Shown: positions 42,825 through 52,715, counted from the stretch's first letter. The stretch is DNA of 64,000 nt from Thauera sp. K11 (GCF_002354895.1 NZ_CP023439.1:4278001-4342000); one strand, 5' to 3'. Made by a program: numbers and translations. The notes: generated by a model from the sequence alone, not told the origin.

Positions 42825-44051
42825 TCAGTGCCGGGTATCGATCGTCAGCTTCAGGCCCGACGCATCGGGCGCCACTCCGCTCAGCCGGCCTTCGAGATCG
42901 CCCGCCGCGGCCGTCACGTTGCCGCTCTTCGAGACCCGCGCCGCCACCGCGACGCGCACGGGGACGGAGGCATCGCCGGTCATCAGCGGCACGCCGTCGA
43001 AGCTGAAATCGCGCGGCAGTTCGTTGCCGCGAAAGCGCAGCGCGGCGAGCGGCGGGCCGCCGCCCTCGCCGCGCACGAAGACGAACACCGTGTCGTCCGG
43101 CGCCAGCTCGTCGCGCAGCGCCGCATCGATGTCGACGCGGCCGGACAGCGTCAGCGCGGACGACGGGTGGGCTGAAGGGGCTGCGGCAGCGGGTGCTTCC
43201 GCCAGCGGCGGCAGGCCGGCCTTTTCCCGCGCGTCGTCGATGCTCGCGCGCACGCCGCGCGCCAGATCGTCGCCCGGCGGGATGCGCGCCAGGATCTTCT
43301 CCCAGTGCGCAGCGGCGGCAGCGAAATCCTTGCGCTGGTAGGCGGCGGTGCCGGCCAGCGCCAGCGCCTTGGGGTGCTCCGGCGCGAGATCCAGCGCCTT
43401 CTGCGCAAGCGCCTCGGCTTCGCCCGCCACCGAGCCCATCCGGGCGGCGACCACGTCGGCCCAGTCGGCATAGACGTCCGGCTCGCCCGGCGCCAGCTTC
43501 GCCACCCGCTCGTAGGTCCGGGCCGCCTTGTCGTAGTCCTGCAGCACCGCGTAGGAACGCGCCAGCATCAGCCAGCCCTCGACGTTGTCCGGCTCCTGTT
43601 CCAGCCGGGCGGCGAGCTTGCCCACCATGTCGGCGATCTCGGCCTGGCTGAAGCCCTGGCGTCCCGCGACCTTCGCGGGATCGAGCCCGTCCGGGTTGCC
43701 GAGCGCCACATAGGCGACGGCGGCCATGGCCGGCACGCCCAGCGCCAGCGCCAGCGCCCAGCGCTTCGCCGGTTTCGCTTCGGCGGCGGCGACCGATGCG
43801 GCGGAGGCTTCGCCTTCTTCCAGCGCCCGGCGTTCGAGTTCGTCGCGCGCCTGGGCGTGCGTCGCGGCATCGAGACGGCCGGCGGCGAGGTCGGCATCCA
43901 GTTCGGCGAGCTGTTCGCGCAGCACCTTCAGTGCGATGGCCGCCTGTTCGGGCTCCGCCTCGTCGCGGCCGCGGGCGCGCAGCAGGGGCGGCAGAACCAA
44001 TAGCAGGGCGCCGGCCACGAGCAGGCCGGCGAGAACGATGAAGGTGATCAC
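42825..44051 (-). CDS. ccmI: Cytochrome c maturation protein CcmI (CycH)
   Basis: A 408-residue protein. Two N-terminal helices (ITFIVLAGLLVAGALLLVL and WALALALGVPAMAAVAYVAL) flank a cytosolic loop. They are followed by a periplasmic TPR region (for example PDNVEGWLMLARSYAVLQDY, PDVYADWADVVA, PEHPKALALAGTAAYQRKDF) and a C-terminal domain. It presents apocytochrome c to the CcmFH haem lyase. GTG 44051 overlaps the ccmH stop (GTGA). Last gene of the ccm operon. Confidence 0.87.
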   Translation of the reverse strand: MITFIVLAGLLVAGALLLVLPPLLRARGRDEAEPEQAAIALKVLREQLAELDADLAAGRLDAATHAQARDELERRALEEGEASAASVAAAEAKPAKRWALALALGVPAMAAVAYVALGNPDGLDPAKVAGRQGFSQAEIADMVGKLAARLEQEPDNVEGWLMLARSYAVLQDYDKAARTYERVAKLAPGEPDVYADWADVVAARMGSVAGEAEALAQKALDLAPEHPKALALAGTAAYQRKDFAAAAAHWEKILARIPPGDDLARGVRASIDDAREKAGLPPLAEAPAAAAPSAHPSSALTLSGRVDIDAALRDELAPDDTVFVFVRGEGGGPPLAALRFRGNELPRDFSFDGVPLMTGDASVPVRVAVAARVSKSGNVTAAAGDLEGRLSGVAPDASGLKLTIDTRH

Positions 44052-44599
44052 GAACGGGACTCCCGGGTTTCGGAGGACGGCGGCGCGTCGGCATCGGTGC
44101 CGGCCAGCAGCGCGCGCGCGCGGGCGTGCTCGGCCTCGCTCAGCGCGGCCACCGAGGCGGATTCGGCCGCGCGCCGGCGCACCCGGTACGCCAGCCAGCC
44201 GATCCCCGCCAGCAGCAGCACCGCCGGGCCGCCCCACAGCAGCAGCGTGATGCCCTTCACCGGCGGCTCATAGAGGACGAAATCGCCGTAGCGCGCGACC
44301 AGATAGTCGATGACGTCTTCCTTGCTGCGGCCGGCGGCGAGTTGCTCGCGCACCTGGTTGCGCAGGTCGAGCGCCAGCGGCGCGTTGGACTCGGCGATCG
44401 ACTGGTTCTGGCACACCAGGCAGCGCAGCTTGTGCGCGAGTTCCTGCACGTCGGCCTCGAGCCGGGGGTCGGCCGCGACCGTCGGCGCGACGTCGCCCGC
44501 CGGTGCCTCCCCGGCCGCGGCGGGTGACAGCCACAGGGCGGCGGAGAAGGCGGCGGCACAGGCCGCCGCGCGCGGAAACCGGATGCGATCAGCCCGCAC
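44048..44599 (-). CDS. ccmH: Cytochrome c maturation thiol protein CcmH
   Basis: A 183-residue protein with a signal peptide (to about residue 29) and the diagnostic LRCLVCQNQSIAES motif. A C-terminal membrane helix (ITLLLWGGPAVLLLAGIGWLA) and a short cytosolic tail follow. The Cys pair reduces or holds the apocytochrome CxxCH. It overlaps ccmG by 11 bp and ccmI by 4 bp. Confidence 0.93.
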   Translation of the reverse strand: MRADRIRFPRAAACAAAFSAALWLSPAAAGEAPAGDVAPTVAADPRLEADVQELAHKLRCLVCQNQSIAESNAPLALDLRNQVREQLAAGRSKEDVIDYLVARYGDFVLYEPPVKGITLLLWGGPAVLLLAGIGWLAYRVRRRAAESASVAALSEAEHARARALLAGTDADAPPSSETRESRS

Positions 44600-45182
44600 G
44601 GCGGATCTCCTCGACCTTGGGCAGGATCACCTGCTGCAGGTTTTCCGGCGTGATCGGCCCGATGTGCTTGTAGCGGATCTTGCCGTTGCCATCGATCAGG
44701 AAGGTTTCCGGGACGCCATACACGCCGAAGTCGATGCCCACGCGGCCGTCGATGTCGAGCACTGACAGCATGTAGGGATTGCCGTGGTCGCCCAGCCAGC
44801 GGCGCGCGCGCTCCACGGCGAGGGTGGTCTCGGCCTCCGGCGCCATGCCGCGCACGTCGAGCTGGCCGTCGCCGCGCACTTCCTTGTAGTTGAGGCCGAC
44901 GACGGGCACCACGTCCCTGCGCGCCAGGTCGACCAGCACCGGATGCTCCTGCCGGCACGCCACGCACCACGAGGCCCACACGTTCAGCAGCCACACCTTG
45001 CCGCGCATGTCGGCAAGCGCGAACTGCTGCGCGGGATCATCCACCCGCGCCAGCGTGAAGGCGGGCGCAGGCTTGTCGATCAGCGGCGACGGCACCTCCC
45101 GCGGGTTCAGCGTGAGGCCGAAGGCGAGAAAACCCACGAGGCCGAGGAACAGGAACAGCGGAACGAGGAACTTTGCTTTCAT
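44589..45182 (-). CDS. ccmG: Cytochrome c maturation thioredoxin CcmG (DsbE)
   Basis: A 197-residue membrane-anchored thioredoxin. An anchor at residues 5-24 is followed by the domain with active site WASWCVACRQEHP, where the CVAC variant differs from the usual CxxC of DsbE (CPTC). GVPETFLIDGNG is the cis-Pro region. It keeps apocytochrome c thiols reduced in the periplasm, supplied with electrons by DsbD or CcdA, which are not encoded here. Confidence 0.92.
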   Translation of the reverse strand: MKAKFLVPLFLFLGLVGFLAFGLTLNPREVPSPLIDKPAPAFTLARVDDPAQQFALADMRGKVWLLNVWASWCVACRQEHPVLVDLARRDVVPVVGLNYKEVRGDGQLDVRGMAPEAETTLAVERARRWLGDHGNPYMLSVLDIDGRVGIDFGVYGVPETFLIDGNGKIRYKHIGPITPENLQQVILPKVEEIRRAG

Positions 45183-45214
45183 GAAAAGACTCTGGCGGAC
45201 GGCCCGGGCACCGC

Positions 45215-47188
45215 TCAGGCCGCCTGCCGCGCGGCGCCGGCCGGCGCGCTGCGCTCGGCCAGCCGGCGGTAGCGGCGGTCGGCCGCGGCGAAGATGCCGC
45301 CCAGCGCCATCAGGGCGCAGCCCAGCCAGATCCAGCTGATGAAGGGTTTGAAATACAGGCTGACGATCCAGCTACCGTCAGGCAGTTGCTCGCCCAGCGA
45401 TACATACACGTCGCGGAACGGCCCAATGTCGATCGAAGCTTCGGTCATCGGCATGCCCTGCGCGCGGTAGAGGCGCTTTTCCGGCCGCAGCGTGGCGATG
45501 GCGACGCCGTCGCGGCTCACCTCCAGCGTGGCGCGCGCGGCGTCGTAGTTGGGTCCGGCGGCATCCTGCACGCCGCGGAACACGAAGCCGTAGCCGGCGA
45601 GTTCGGCGCGCTGGCCGTCGCGCATCTTCACGTCCAGGCTCTGGTTCAGGCTGCCGACCAGGGTCACGCCGATGATGAAGATGCCCACTCCCAGGTGCGC
45701 CAGCCACATGCCCCACCACGCCGACGGAATGCCGCGCAGGCGCGCCGCGGACGAGGCGCCGGCACGCTCGCCCAGCCGCGCGGCGAGCTGCTGCACGCTG
45801 GCGAGCACCACCCAGGCCGCGAGCGCGAGGCCGAGCACGGTGCGCGGCGTGGCATGGCCGATGGCGAACGCGGTGCCGACGCCGATCGCCACGCTGGCGG
45901 CGAAGGCCGGCGCCACGCGGCGCAGCACGGGGCCAAGCGTGTCGCCCTTCCAGCGCAGGAAGGGGCCGAACATCATCAGCACCACCACCGGCGTCATCAG
46001 CGGCACGAACACCGCCTCGAAGTAAGGCGGGCCGACCGAGATCTTGCCCATGCCCAGGGCGTCGAGGAACAGCGGATACAGCGTACCCAGCAGCACCGAG
46101 GCGGAAGCCACAGACAGCAGCACGTTGTTGCCCAGCAGCGCGGTCTCGCGCGACACGAAGGCGAAGCCGCCGCCGCCCGCCAGCCTGGGTGCGCGCCAGG
46201 CGTACAGCAGCAGCGACACGCCGATCACGACGACGAGCAGGAACAGGATGAAGAGGCCGCGCTTGGGGTCGGTGGCGAAGGCATGCACGCTGGTGATGAC
46301 GCCCGAGCGCACGAGGAAGGTGCCGAGCAGCGACAGCGAGAAGGCGCCGATCGCCAGCAGCACCGTCCAGCTACGGAAGGCACCGCGCTTCTCGGTGACG
46401 GCGAGCGAATGGATCAGCGCGGTGCCGAGCAGCCAGGGCATGAAGGAGGCGTTCTCCACCGGGTCCCAGAACCACCAGCCACCCCAGCCCAGCTCGTAGT
46501 AGGCCCAGCCCGAGCCGACCGCGATGCCGGCGGTCAGGAACACCCAGGCCACCGTGGTCCATGGCCGCGACCAGCGCGCCCACGCCGCATCCATGCGTCC
46601 CGACAGCAGCGCGGCGATGGCGAAGGCGAAGGCGACCGAGAAGCCGACGTAGCCCATGTAGAGCAGCGGCGGGTGGATGATCATGCCCGGGTCCTGCAGC
46701 AGCGGATTGAGGTCGCGCCCTTCCGGCGCGCCCGGCAGCAGGCGTTCGAAGGGGTTGGAGGTGACCAGCAGGAAGGCGAGGAAGCCGACGCTGACCCAGC
46801 CCAGCACGCCGAGCACGCGGGCGAGGAAGACGTCGGGCAGATGGCGCGAGAACACCGTGACCGCCACCGTCCACAACGCCAGCACCAGCGCCCACAGCAG
46901 CAGCGAGCCCTCGTGGCTGCCCCACACGCCGGTGATGCGGTAGTAGAGCGGCGTGGCGGTGTTGGAGTGCAGGGCGACGTATTCGACCGAGAAGTCGCTG
47001 GTGACGAAGGCCCAGGTCAGACAGGCGAACGAGAAGGCGACGAAGAAGAACTGCCCCTGCGCCGCCGGCCGCCCGACCGCCATCAGCGTGAGCCGGTTGC
47101 GGCTGGCGCCGACCATGGGCACCACCGCCTGCACCAGGGCGAGCACGAGGGCGAGGACGAGAGAGAAATGGCCGAGTTCGGGAATCAT
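45215..47188 (-). CDS. ccmF: Cytochrome c haem lyase subunit CcmF
   Basis: A 657-residue polytopic protein of usual CcmF length. The tryptophan-rich haem-handling motif is [19 protein letters not shown]. Conserved histidines flank it ([25 protein letters not shown]). Many hydrophobic helices and a large periplasmic C-terminal loop are present. It receives haem from CcmE and joins it to apocytochrome with CcmH/I. It overlaps ccmE by 4 bp. Confidence 0.95.
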   Translation of the reverse strand: MIPELGHFSLVLALVLALVQAVVPMVGASRNRLTLMAVGRPAAQGQFFFVAFSFACLTWAFVTSDFSVEYVALHSNTATPLYYRITGVWGSHEGSLLLWALVLALWTVAVTVFSRHLPDVFLARVLGVLGWVSVGFLAFLLVTSNPFERLLPGAPEGRDLNPLLQDPGMIIHPPLLYMGYVGFSVAFAFAIAALLSGRMDAAWARWSRPWTTVAWVFLTAGIAVGSGWAYYELGWGGWWFWDPVENASFMPWLLGTALIHSLAVTEKRGAFRSWTVLLAIGAFSLSLLGTFLVRSGVITSVHAFATDPKRGLFILFLLVVVIGVSLLLYAWRAPRLAGGGGFAFVSRETALLGNNVLLSVASASVLLGTLYPLFLDALGMGKISVGPPYFEAVFVPLMTPVVVLMMFGPFLRWKGDTLGPVLRRVAPAFAASVAIGVGTAFAIGHATPRTVLGLALAAWVVLASVQQLAARLGERAGASSAARLRGIPSAWWGMWLAHLGVGIFIIGVTLVGSLNQSLDVKMRDGQRAELAGYGFVFRGVQDAAGPNYDAARATLEVSRDGVAIATLRPEKRLYRAQGMPMTEASIDIGPFRDVYVSLGEQLPDGSWIVSLYFKPFISWIWLGCALMALGGIFAAADRRYRRLAERSAPAGAARQAA

Positions 47189-47631
47189 TGCGCCACCGTC
47201 GCGCCGGCCTTGTGCGCCTGCTCCACTGCGTGGGCGGCCTCCGGCGGCATGTAGTTTTCGTCGTGCTTGGCGAGCACCTCGGTGGCGCGGAAGGTGCCGT
47301 CGGCTTCCAGCCGGCCCTGCACCACCGCGCCCTTGCCCTCCTTGAAGAGGTCGGGCAGCGTGCCCCTGTAGGACACCGGGATGGTCTTGGCGGTATCCGT
47401 GACGGCGAAGCGCACGGTGATGCCGTCGGCCTCGCGCCGGATGGAGCCCGTCTCCACCAGCCCGCCGATGCGGAAGGTCTTGCCCGAGGGCGCCTTGCCG
47501 GCGACGACCTCGGTCGGCGTATGGAAGAACACCAGGTTCTGCTGGAATGCGTTCAGCACCAGCGCCACCGCGGCCACCAGCAGGGCGACGCCGCCGCCCA
47601 CCAGCACCAGACGTTTGCTACGGGGTTTCAT
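47185..47631 (-). CDS. ccmE: Periplasmic haem chaperone CcmE
   Basis: A 148-residue protein with an N-terminal anchor (residues 8-28) and an OB-fold. The covalent haem-binding His 123 is in [11 protein letters not shown], with Tyr 127 as a haem-iron ligand. ATG 47631 lies inside the end of ccmD (14-bp overlap). Length and motif are standard. Confidence 0.94.
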   Translation of the reverse strand: MKPRSKRLVLVGGGVALLVAAVALVLNAFQQNLVFFHTPTEVVAGKAPSGKTFRIGGLVETGSIRREADGITVRFAVTDTAKTIPVSYRGTLPDLFKEGKGAVVQGRLEADGTFRATEVLAKHDENYMPPEAAHAVEQAHKAGATVAQ

Positions 47632-47863
47632 TCGCTTGCGACTCCATGCCGGTGCGCGCCGGCCCATTGCCAATCCCACTGCCGCCGCCGTTCCTGCCCA
47701 CCGCCTTGCGCCAGCGCAGCAGCCGGTTCACGGTGTCTTTCCGACGCTGGAACACGAACACGAGTTCCAGCGCGACGAGGACGAAGGTGAGGCCATAGCT
47801 GCCCCACACGAAGAATGCCGCGCCGCCCATGTTCCAGAACGCGGACCAGCTTTCCCACTGCAT
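47618..47863 (-). CDS. ccmD: Haem exporter accessory protein CcmD
   Basis: An 81-residue protein with one helix ([20 protein letters not shown]) followed by a basic stretch ([17 protein letters not shown]), the CcmD pattern. It helps release holo-CcmE from CcmABC. It is slightly longer than typical because of a Gly-rich tail that overlaps ccmE. The start overlaps the ccmC stop by one base. Confidence 0.85.
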   Translation of the reverse strand: MQWESWSAFWNMGGAAFFVWGSYGLTFVLVALELVFVFQRRKDTVNRLLRWRKAVGRNGGGSGIGNGPARTGMESQANETP

Positions 47864-48627
47864 CAGGCCCGCCCTCCCTCGCGCGTCAGTACGGCGCCGA
47901 CCCACTCGGTGTGGCGTTCGCGCTCCAGGATCATCGGCCGTACCCGCCACAGCGTCACCGCCAGCGTATAGGCCCACGCCGCGAAGGCCATCGCCAGCAT
48001 GCCGAGGAGCATGGTCGCGGCCATCGACGGTGCCTTGGTCAGGCTCACCGAGGCGCCCTGGTGCAGCGTGTTCCACCACTGCACCGAGAAATAGATCACC
48101 GGCACGTTGACCACGCCGACCAGCGCGACGATGGCGCCGGCGCGGTCGGCGCGGCGCGGGTCCTCGATCGCGCGCGTGAGCGCGATGAAGCCGAGGTAGA
48201 GGAACAGCAGCAGCGCCTGCGAGGTCAGCCGCGCATCCCACACCCAGTAGGTGCCCCAGGTCGGCTTGCCCCACAGCGCCCCGGTCCACAGCGCGACCAC
48301 GCAGAACATGGCGCCGGTGGGCGCCAGCGCCTGGCTCATCATGAAGGACAGCCGGGTGTTCATGACCAGCCCCACCGCCGACCAGAAGGCCATCACCAGA
48401 TAGACGAACATCGACATCCAGGCCGCCGGCACGTGGATGAAGATCACGCGATACACCTCGCCCTGGGTGGCATCGGTGGGCGCGACGAAAAAGCCCAGCC
48501 ACAGGCCGGCGACGGCCAGCACCGCGGCGGCGGCGGCGAACCACGGGGCGAGGCGCCCCGCCAGGGGATAGAAGTTCTGCGGAGCGGCGAAGCGCAGGAA
48601 GCTGGGGCCGCGGTCGGGTCTGCTCAT
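47863..48627 (-). CDS. ccmC: Haem exporter membrane protein CcmC
   Basis: A 254-residue six-helix protein with the tryptophan-rich motif WGTYWVWDARLTSQ and conserved histidines in VIFIHVPAAWMS and WWNTLHQGAS. It binds haem for attachment to CcmE. It starts 24 bp after ccmB ends. Confidence 0.94.
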   Translation of the reverse strand: MSRPDRGPSFLRFAAPQNFYPLAGRLAPWFAAAAAVLAVAGLWLGFFVAPTDATQGEVYRVIFIHVPAAWMSMFVYLVMAFWSAVGLVMNTRLSFMMSQALAPTGAMFCVVALWTGALWGKPTWGTYWVWDARLTSQALLLFLYLGFIALTRAIEDPRRADRAGAIVALVGVVNVPVIYFSVQWWNTLHQGASVSLTKAPSMAATMLLGMLAMAFAAWAYTLAVTLWRVRPMILERERHTEWVGAVLTREGGRA

Positions 48628-48651
48628 CGGGGTCGGTTCAGTTGCACAACG

Positions 48652-49320
48652 TCATTCGGTCGATATCCGCAGCGCCGCCGCACAGGCCCACGGCGCCAGC
48701 GCCAGCGCGCCGGCCAGGCCGCCGCCCAGCAGCAGCAGGTGCGCGGCGGCGCCGCTGCCGGACAGTTCCGCCTCCACCGCGCCCGCGCCGAAGATCAGCA
48801 CCGGCACGAACAGCGGCAGCACCAGCAGTGCGAGCAGCATGCCGCCGCCGCGCAGGCCCAGCGTCAGCGCCGCACCCACCGCGCCGAGCAGCGCGAGGAT
48901 GGGGGTACCGAGCGCCAAACTTACTACCAGCACCGGGTAGGCGCCTTGTTCGAGGTCAAACAGCAGCGCGAGCACCGGCGCCACCGCCACCAGCGGCAGG
49001 CCGGTGCTGAGCCAGAAGGCGAGCACCTTGCCCGTCACCCACAGCACGGCCGGTTCGCTGGACAGCAGCAGTTGCTCCAGGGTTCCATCGGCGTGGTCCT
49101 GCGCGAACAGGCGATGCAGCGACAGCAGGCAGGCCAGCAGCGCGGCGACCCACACCACGCCGGGGGCGATCGAACGCAGCAGGTTGGTCTCGGCGCCGAC
49201 GCCGAACGGGAACAGGCACACGACGATGACGAAGAAGGCCAGCGTCACCAGCACGTCGGCGCGGCCGCGCCAGGCCAGCAGCAGGTCGCGCCGCAGCACG
49301 GCGAGGAAGGTGCTCAGCAT
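48652..49320 (-). CDS. ccmB: Haem exporter membrane protein CcmB
   Basis: A 222-residue ABC permease with six hydrophobic helices. MLSTFLAVLRRDLLLAWR and FAQDHADGTLEQLLLS are typical CcmB blocks. It pairs with CcmA to free holo-CcmE. ATG 49320 overlaps the ccmA end by 7 bp. Confidence 0.92.
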   Translation of the reverse strand: MLSTFLAVLRRDLLLAWRGRADVLVTLAFFVIVVCLFPFGVGAETNLLRSIAPGVVWVAALLACLLSLHRLFAQDHADGTLEQLLLSSEPAVLWVTGKVLAFWLSTGLPLVAVAPVLALLFDLEQGAYPVLVVSLALGTPILALLGAVGAALTLGLRGGGMLLALLVLPLFVPVLIFGAGAVEAELSGSGAAAHLLLLGGGLAGALALAPWACAAALRISTE

Positions 49321-49940
49321 GTGTAGGCCCCGACATCCAGCACCTCGGGGGCACGGGCGAAGGGCGCGTCCTGGTGGGTGGTCAGCATCACCATGCCACC
49401 GGCGGCGCAATGGTCGGACAGCGTCGTCGCCAGGTCGGCCACCGCCGCGGCATCGAGCGCGGTGAAGGGTTCGTCCAGCACCCACAGCGAGCGCCGCGCC
49501 GACAGGAACAGCCGCGCCAAGCCCACGCGCCGCCGCTGGCCCTGGGACAGCACGCGGGCGGGCAGGTCGAGTTGGTTCTCCAGCCCGATGCGGGCGAGCG
49601 CGGTGACGCAGTTCTCCTCGTCCACGTCGTCGCCGGCCGCGGCACAGGCGAAACGCAGGTTCTCGAGCGGCGTCAGCAGATCGTTCAGCGCCGCGGCGTG
49701 GCCGAGATAGAGCAGTTCGCGATGCAGCGCCTCGCGGTCGCGGCGGATGCCGACGCCGCGCCAGCGCACCTCGCCGGCCTCGGGCAGCGCCAGGCCGGTG
49801 ACGAGGCGCAGCAGGCTGGTCTTGCCCACGCCGTTGGGGCCTGCCACGCGCAACAGCCCGCCCGCCTTCAGGTGCAGGGCGAGGCCGCGGAACAGAAGGC
49901 GGTCGCCCTTCAGGCAGGCGAGATCGTGGGCTTCGAGCAT
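49314..49940 (-). CDS. ccmA: Haem exporter ATPase CcmA
   Basis: A 208-residue ABC ATPase. Walker A is GPNGVGKT, the signature region LSQGQRRR and Walker B LWVLDEPFTALD, the CcmA variants. It is the first gene of the ccm operon, transcribed through to ccmI. A TATAAT lies only 9 bases ahead of the ATG, with no ribosome site between. Confidence 0.93.
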   Translation of the reverse strand: MLEAHDLACLKGDRLLFRGLALHLKAGGLLRVAGPNGVGKTSLLRLVTGLALPEAGEVRWRGVGIRRDREALHRELLYLGHAAALNDLLTPLENLRFACAAAGDDVDEENCVTALARIGLENQLDLPARVLSQGQRRRVGLARLFLSARRSLWVLDEPFTALDAAAVADLATTLSDHCAAGGMVMLTTHQDAPFARAPEVLDVGAYTC

Positions 49941-49949
49941 AAGGCGGCG

Positions 49950-49955
49950 ATTATA
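49950..49955 (-). promoter_or_regulatory. Possible -10 box very close to the ccmA start
   Basis: A perfect TATAAT on the minus strand ends 9 bases before ATG 49940. A start of transcription 6-7 bases downstream would give an mRNA with almost no leader. No good -35 hexamer was seen. Confidence 0.4.
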
Positions 49956-49995
49956 GCCCGGAGCCCTCCCATCTTCGTCGCGCGGCCGGGCCGGA

Positions 49996-52029
49996 TCATG
50001 CCTGCCCGCCATCGAACGGATGGAGGCCGGGCATGAAGGCGGAGACCTCGGCGAGCGAGCGCCGCACGCCCGCAGGCGACAGGCCGGCATACCGTGCCAG
50101 CGCGTCGGCCGGCAGCGGGCCGACGATGCGGTCCAGGTCGCCGAAACGCAGTCCCTGGCGGACCAGGTGGGCGATGCAGGTGTGGCGCAGCGTGTCCGGC
50201 GTGATGCCCGCGGGGTCGTCCAGCCCGGCGTCGTGCGCGGCGCACAGCAGGCGCCGCTGCAGTTCCTCGTCGGTTCCCGGCGCCAGCGCGGCCCCGCCCC
50301 CGTCCGGACCGGGAGCCGCCGCCAGCCTGCGGCACAGGCCCGGCGGCACGGGGAGTTCGCGGGCGGATGCGCCGGCAAGCCGGACGCGGGCCGCGGCGGC
50401 GTCCACGTCGGCCGGGGCGAGGCCGCGTATCTCGCCAGGCGTGGCGCCGCACAGCAGCAGACCCGCCCACACGGAATCCTGCGCGGACAGGGTACGCAGC
50501 AGGGCCGCGACCTCTTCCTGCGACAGTTCCCGCATCGACTCCGCCGGCGAGGCCAGCAGGTTCGCGCCGGCCGCGGGCCCGCGCAGCGGCCGCGCGGCCG
50601 GGCCGGCGGCGAGCGCGGGCGGGAGGTCCTGGCCGACGGCGATCCACGGCTGCGGCACGATGACCGGCGTCGCCGGCGGCCGCGGCGGACGGTTGAACAG
50701 CTCGGTCACCCCCATCGCAAGCAGGGCGAGGCCGAGGGCGGCCGCGACGCTGATCGCCGCGTCCCGGGCGTAGTCCGGCCGCCATGCGCTGACCGGCGCG
50801 GTCGCGGCCTCGATCACCTGCACCGAGGGCATGCGCGAACGCTCGCTCGCCTCGGTGCGCAGCAGGCGCTCGGACACCGCGCTGCGGCTGGTCTCGAGCT
50901 GCGCCAGTTCTTCCTGCATGGACTTGAAGGTGCCGAAGCTGCGCGAAAAGGCGTGCACCGCCCCGCGGTCGCGGGTGATCTGGGCCTGCAGGGTCTGCTG
51001 TTCCTCACGCGCGGTGGCGAGTTCTTCCTCGGCCTCGGCCAGCGAAACCTGCCCGGCGGTGGACTTCGTCTCGGCGATCTGCGCCTCGAGTTCGGCCAGC
51101 CGCGAGCGCAGGCTGTGCGCCTCCGGGTCCATGTCCATGAACTGCGGGGTATGCGTGCGCTCCATGTCGCGCAGCGATTCCCGCAACTGCGACGCGCGCG
51201 ACTCCAGCCCGGCGAGGGTGGGGTTGTCGCGCGCCCGCACCACCGGCCTGCCGGCGGCGAGGGATTCGCGCAGCGACCGCACCCGCCCCTCGGCCTTGGC
51301 GACCTTCTCGTTGGCCTGGTTCAGCGACAGGGACAAGCCTTTCACACGGGCGAGGACCTGGTTCTCGTCGCGCTCGCCGGAAACGATGTCCGCCGCCTGG
51401 CGGAAATCCTCCAGCGCCTTGCGCTTTTCTTCGAGGCGGCGGTTCAGGTCCTGAAGCTCCTGGCGCAGCGCATCGATCTCGCCGCCGGCCGCGCTCGAAT
51501 AGGAGTCGAGCAAGCGGCGGGAATAGGCATCGATCAGTGCATTGACGAGCGCCGCGAGATGTTCGGGCTGCCCGCCCGTCGCCGCCACGCCGATGATGTT
51601 GCTGTCCGCGACCGGTGCCGCGCTCAGGGCCGCCTGCACGCCCTGCACCGGATCGGGGCCGAACTCGTCGAGAGCCACGCCTTGCCCGCGCAGCGCGGCG
51701 AGCGCGGCCTCGATCACCGGGCGGCTGGACAGCACGCCGGCCTCGGCCTGCAGGCTGCCGGCAGCGGACGCGGCGGTGGACACCGTCGCCCCTTCGGCCG
51801 CCGACGTCTGCAAGTCGGTGACGACGCCCGCCGGCTTCACCGCGATCCGCGCCTGCGCCCGGTACTCGGGCGGACGCAGGAAGGTGTAGGCCAGGCCGGC
51901 GAGCAGGGCCGGCACCAGCACCAGCAAGAAGGCACGCAGGCGCCGCCGGTTGCCGCGCGCCGCGATCTCCTCCGCGCGCGCGGTGTCGATGTCCGCGGCG
52001 GAATGGGTCAGGGTCCTGAACTCTGGCAT
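49996..52029 (-). CDS. GumC/Wzz-like chain-length protein with a degenerate tyrosine-recombinase-like C-terminus
   Basis: A 677-residue protein. Helix 31-50 is followed by a Wzz-like region (VKPAGVVTDLQ, SRPVIEAALAAL, NIIGVAATGGQPEHLAALVNA), a long coiled coil (about 183-395), then a second helix (423-445), as in GumC/Wzc-type co-polymerases. Instead of a tyrosine-kinase domain, the cytosolic tail (about 500-677) resembles a tyrosine-recombinase catalytic domain: a GLLLCGATPGEIRGL block like box I and ITPDTLRHTCIAHLVRQGL like box II, with a candidate Tyr 647. The box I Arg and the third-box His appear lost. It lies 63 bp after napC on the same strand. Confidence 0.78.
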   Translation of the reverse strand: MPEFRTLTHSAADIDTARAEEIAARGNRRRLRAFLLVLVPALLAGLAYTFLRPPEYRAQARIAVKPAGVVTDLQTSAAEGATVSTAASAAGSLQAEAGVLSSRPVIEAALAALRGQGVALDEFGPDPVQGVQAALSAAPVADSNIIGVAATGGQPEHLAALVNALIDAYSRRLLDSYSSAAGGEIDALRQELQDLNRRLEEKRKALEDFRQAADIVSGERDENQVLARVKGLSLSLNQANEKVAKAEGRVRSLRESLAAGRPVVRARDNPTLAGLESRASQLRESLRDMERTHTPQFMDMDPEAHSLRSRLAELEAQIAETKSTAGQVSLAEAEEELATAREEQQTLQAQITRDRGAVHAFSRSFGTFKSMQEELAQLETSRSAVSERLLRTEASERSRMPSVQVIEAATAPVSAWRPDYARDAAISVAAALGLALLAMGVTELFNRPPRPPATPVIVPQPWIAVGQDLPPALAAGPAARPLRGPAAGANLLASPAESMRELSQEEVAALLRTLSAQDSVWAGLLLCGATPGEIRGLAPADVDAAAARVRLAGASARELPVPPGLCRRLAAAPGPDGGGAALAPGTDEELQRRLLCAAHDAGLDDPAGITPDTLRHTCIAHLVRQGLRFGDLDRIVGPLPADALARYAGLSPAGVRRSLAEVSAFMPGLHPFDGGQA

Positions 52030-52091
52030 GGAGCGGCTCCTCGACGTGTCCCAGGGCGTCCGCTCCTTGCGCGCAAGGGCGTGCCGGCGGC

Positions 52092-52715
52092 CTATTGTGC
52101 CGCGGGCGGCGTCGGGTGCATCACTTCCGGCGGCACGCCGCCGCGGTCGGCACCGATGTCCTGCGCCACCGGCGGCAACTGGTGGGCGATGCCCTTGTGG
52201 CAGTCGATGCAGGTTTTGCCTTCGCTCAGCCCGGCCTGGTGCATCTGGTTGGAGCGGCGGCCCTGCACCGAGTAGTCGAAATACTCGTAGTTGTGGCAGT
52301 TGCGGCACTCCTGCGAGTTGTTCGCCTTCATCCGCCGCCATTCGTTCTGCGCCAGGCGCAGGCGCTCGGCGTGGAACTTCTCGGGCGTGTTGATGCTGCC
52401 CACGATCTTGCCATAGACCTCCTTGGAAGCCTGGATCTTGCGGATGATCTTGGGCACCCATTCCTTGGGCACGTGGCAGTCCGGACAGGTGGCGCGCACG
52501 CCGGTGCGGTTCTGGTAGTGGATCGTGTTGCGGTATTCCCTGAACACGTTCTCCTCCATCTCGTGGCAGGAGATGCAGAACTTCTCCCTGTTCGTCATTT
52601 CCAGCGCCCAGTTGAAACCGCCCCAGAAGACGATGCCCGCGGCAAACAGGATGGCGATGGCGCTCCAGCCCGCCCCGCGGATCCTCTGCACCAGGGTCTT
52701 GTTGTTGTCGCTCAT
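52092..52715 (-). CDS. napC: Tetrahaem quinol dehydrogenase NapC
   Basis: A 207-residue NapC/NirT-family protein. One N-terminal anchor ([20 protein letters not shown]) is followed by four haem sites CISCH, CPDCH, CRNCH and CIDCH. It takes electrons from the quinol pool to NapAB. The extra tail after the fourth haem ends in HPTPPAAQ. Confidence 0.95.
   Translation of the reverse strand: MSDNNKTLVQRIRGAGWSAIAILFAAGIVFWGGFNWALEMTNREKFCISCHEMEENVFREYRNTIHYQNRTGVRATCPDCHVPKEWVPKIIRKIQASKEVYGKIVGSINTPEKFHAERLRLAQNEWRRMKANNSQECRNCHNYEYFDYSVQGRRSNQMHQAGLSEGKTCIDCHKGIAHQLPPVAQDIGADRGGVPPEVMHPTPPAAQ

Noticed and set aside
50020..52275. Long plus-strand frames opposite the gumC-like gene
   Set aside because: The minus-strand product has membrane helices, coiled coil and recognisable family blocks; the plus-strand translations are Arg/Gly-rich without motifs.
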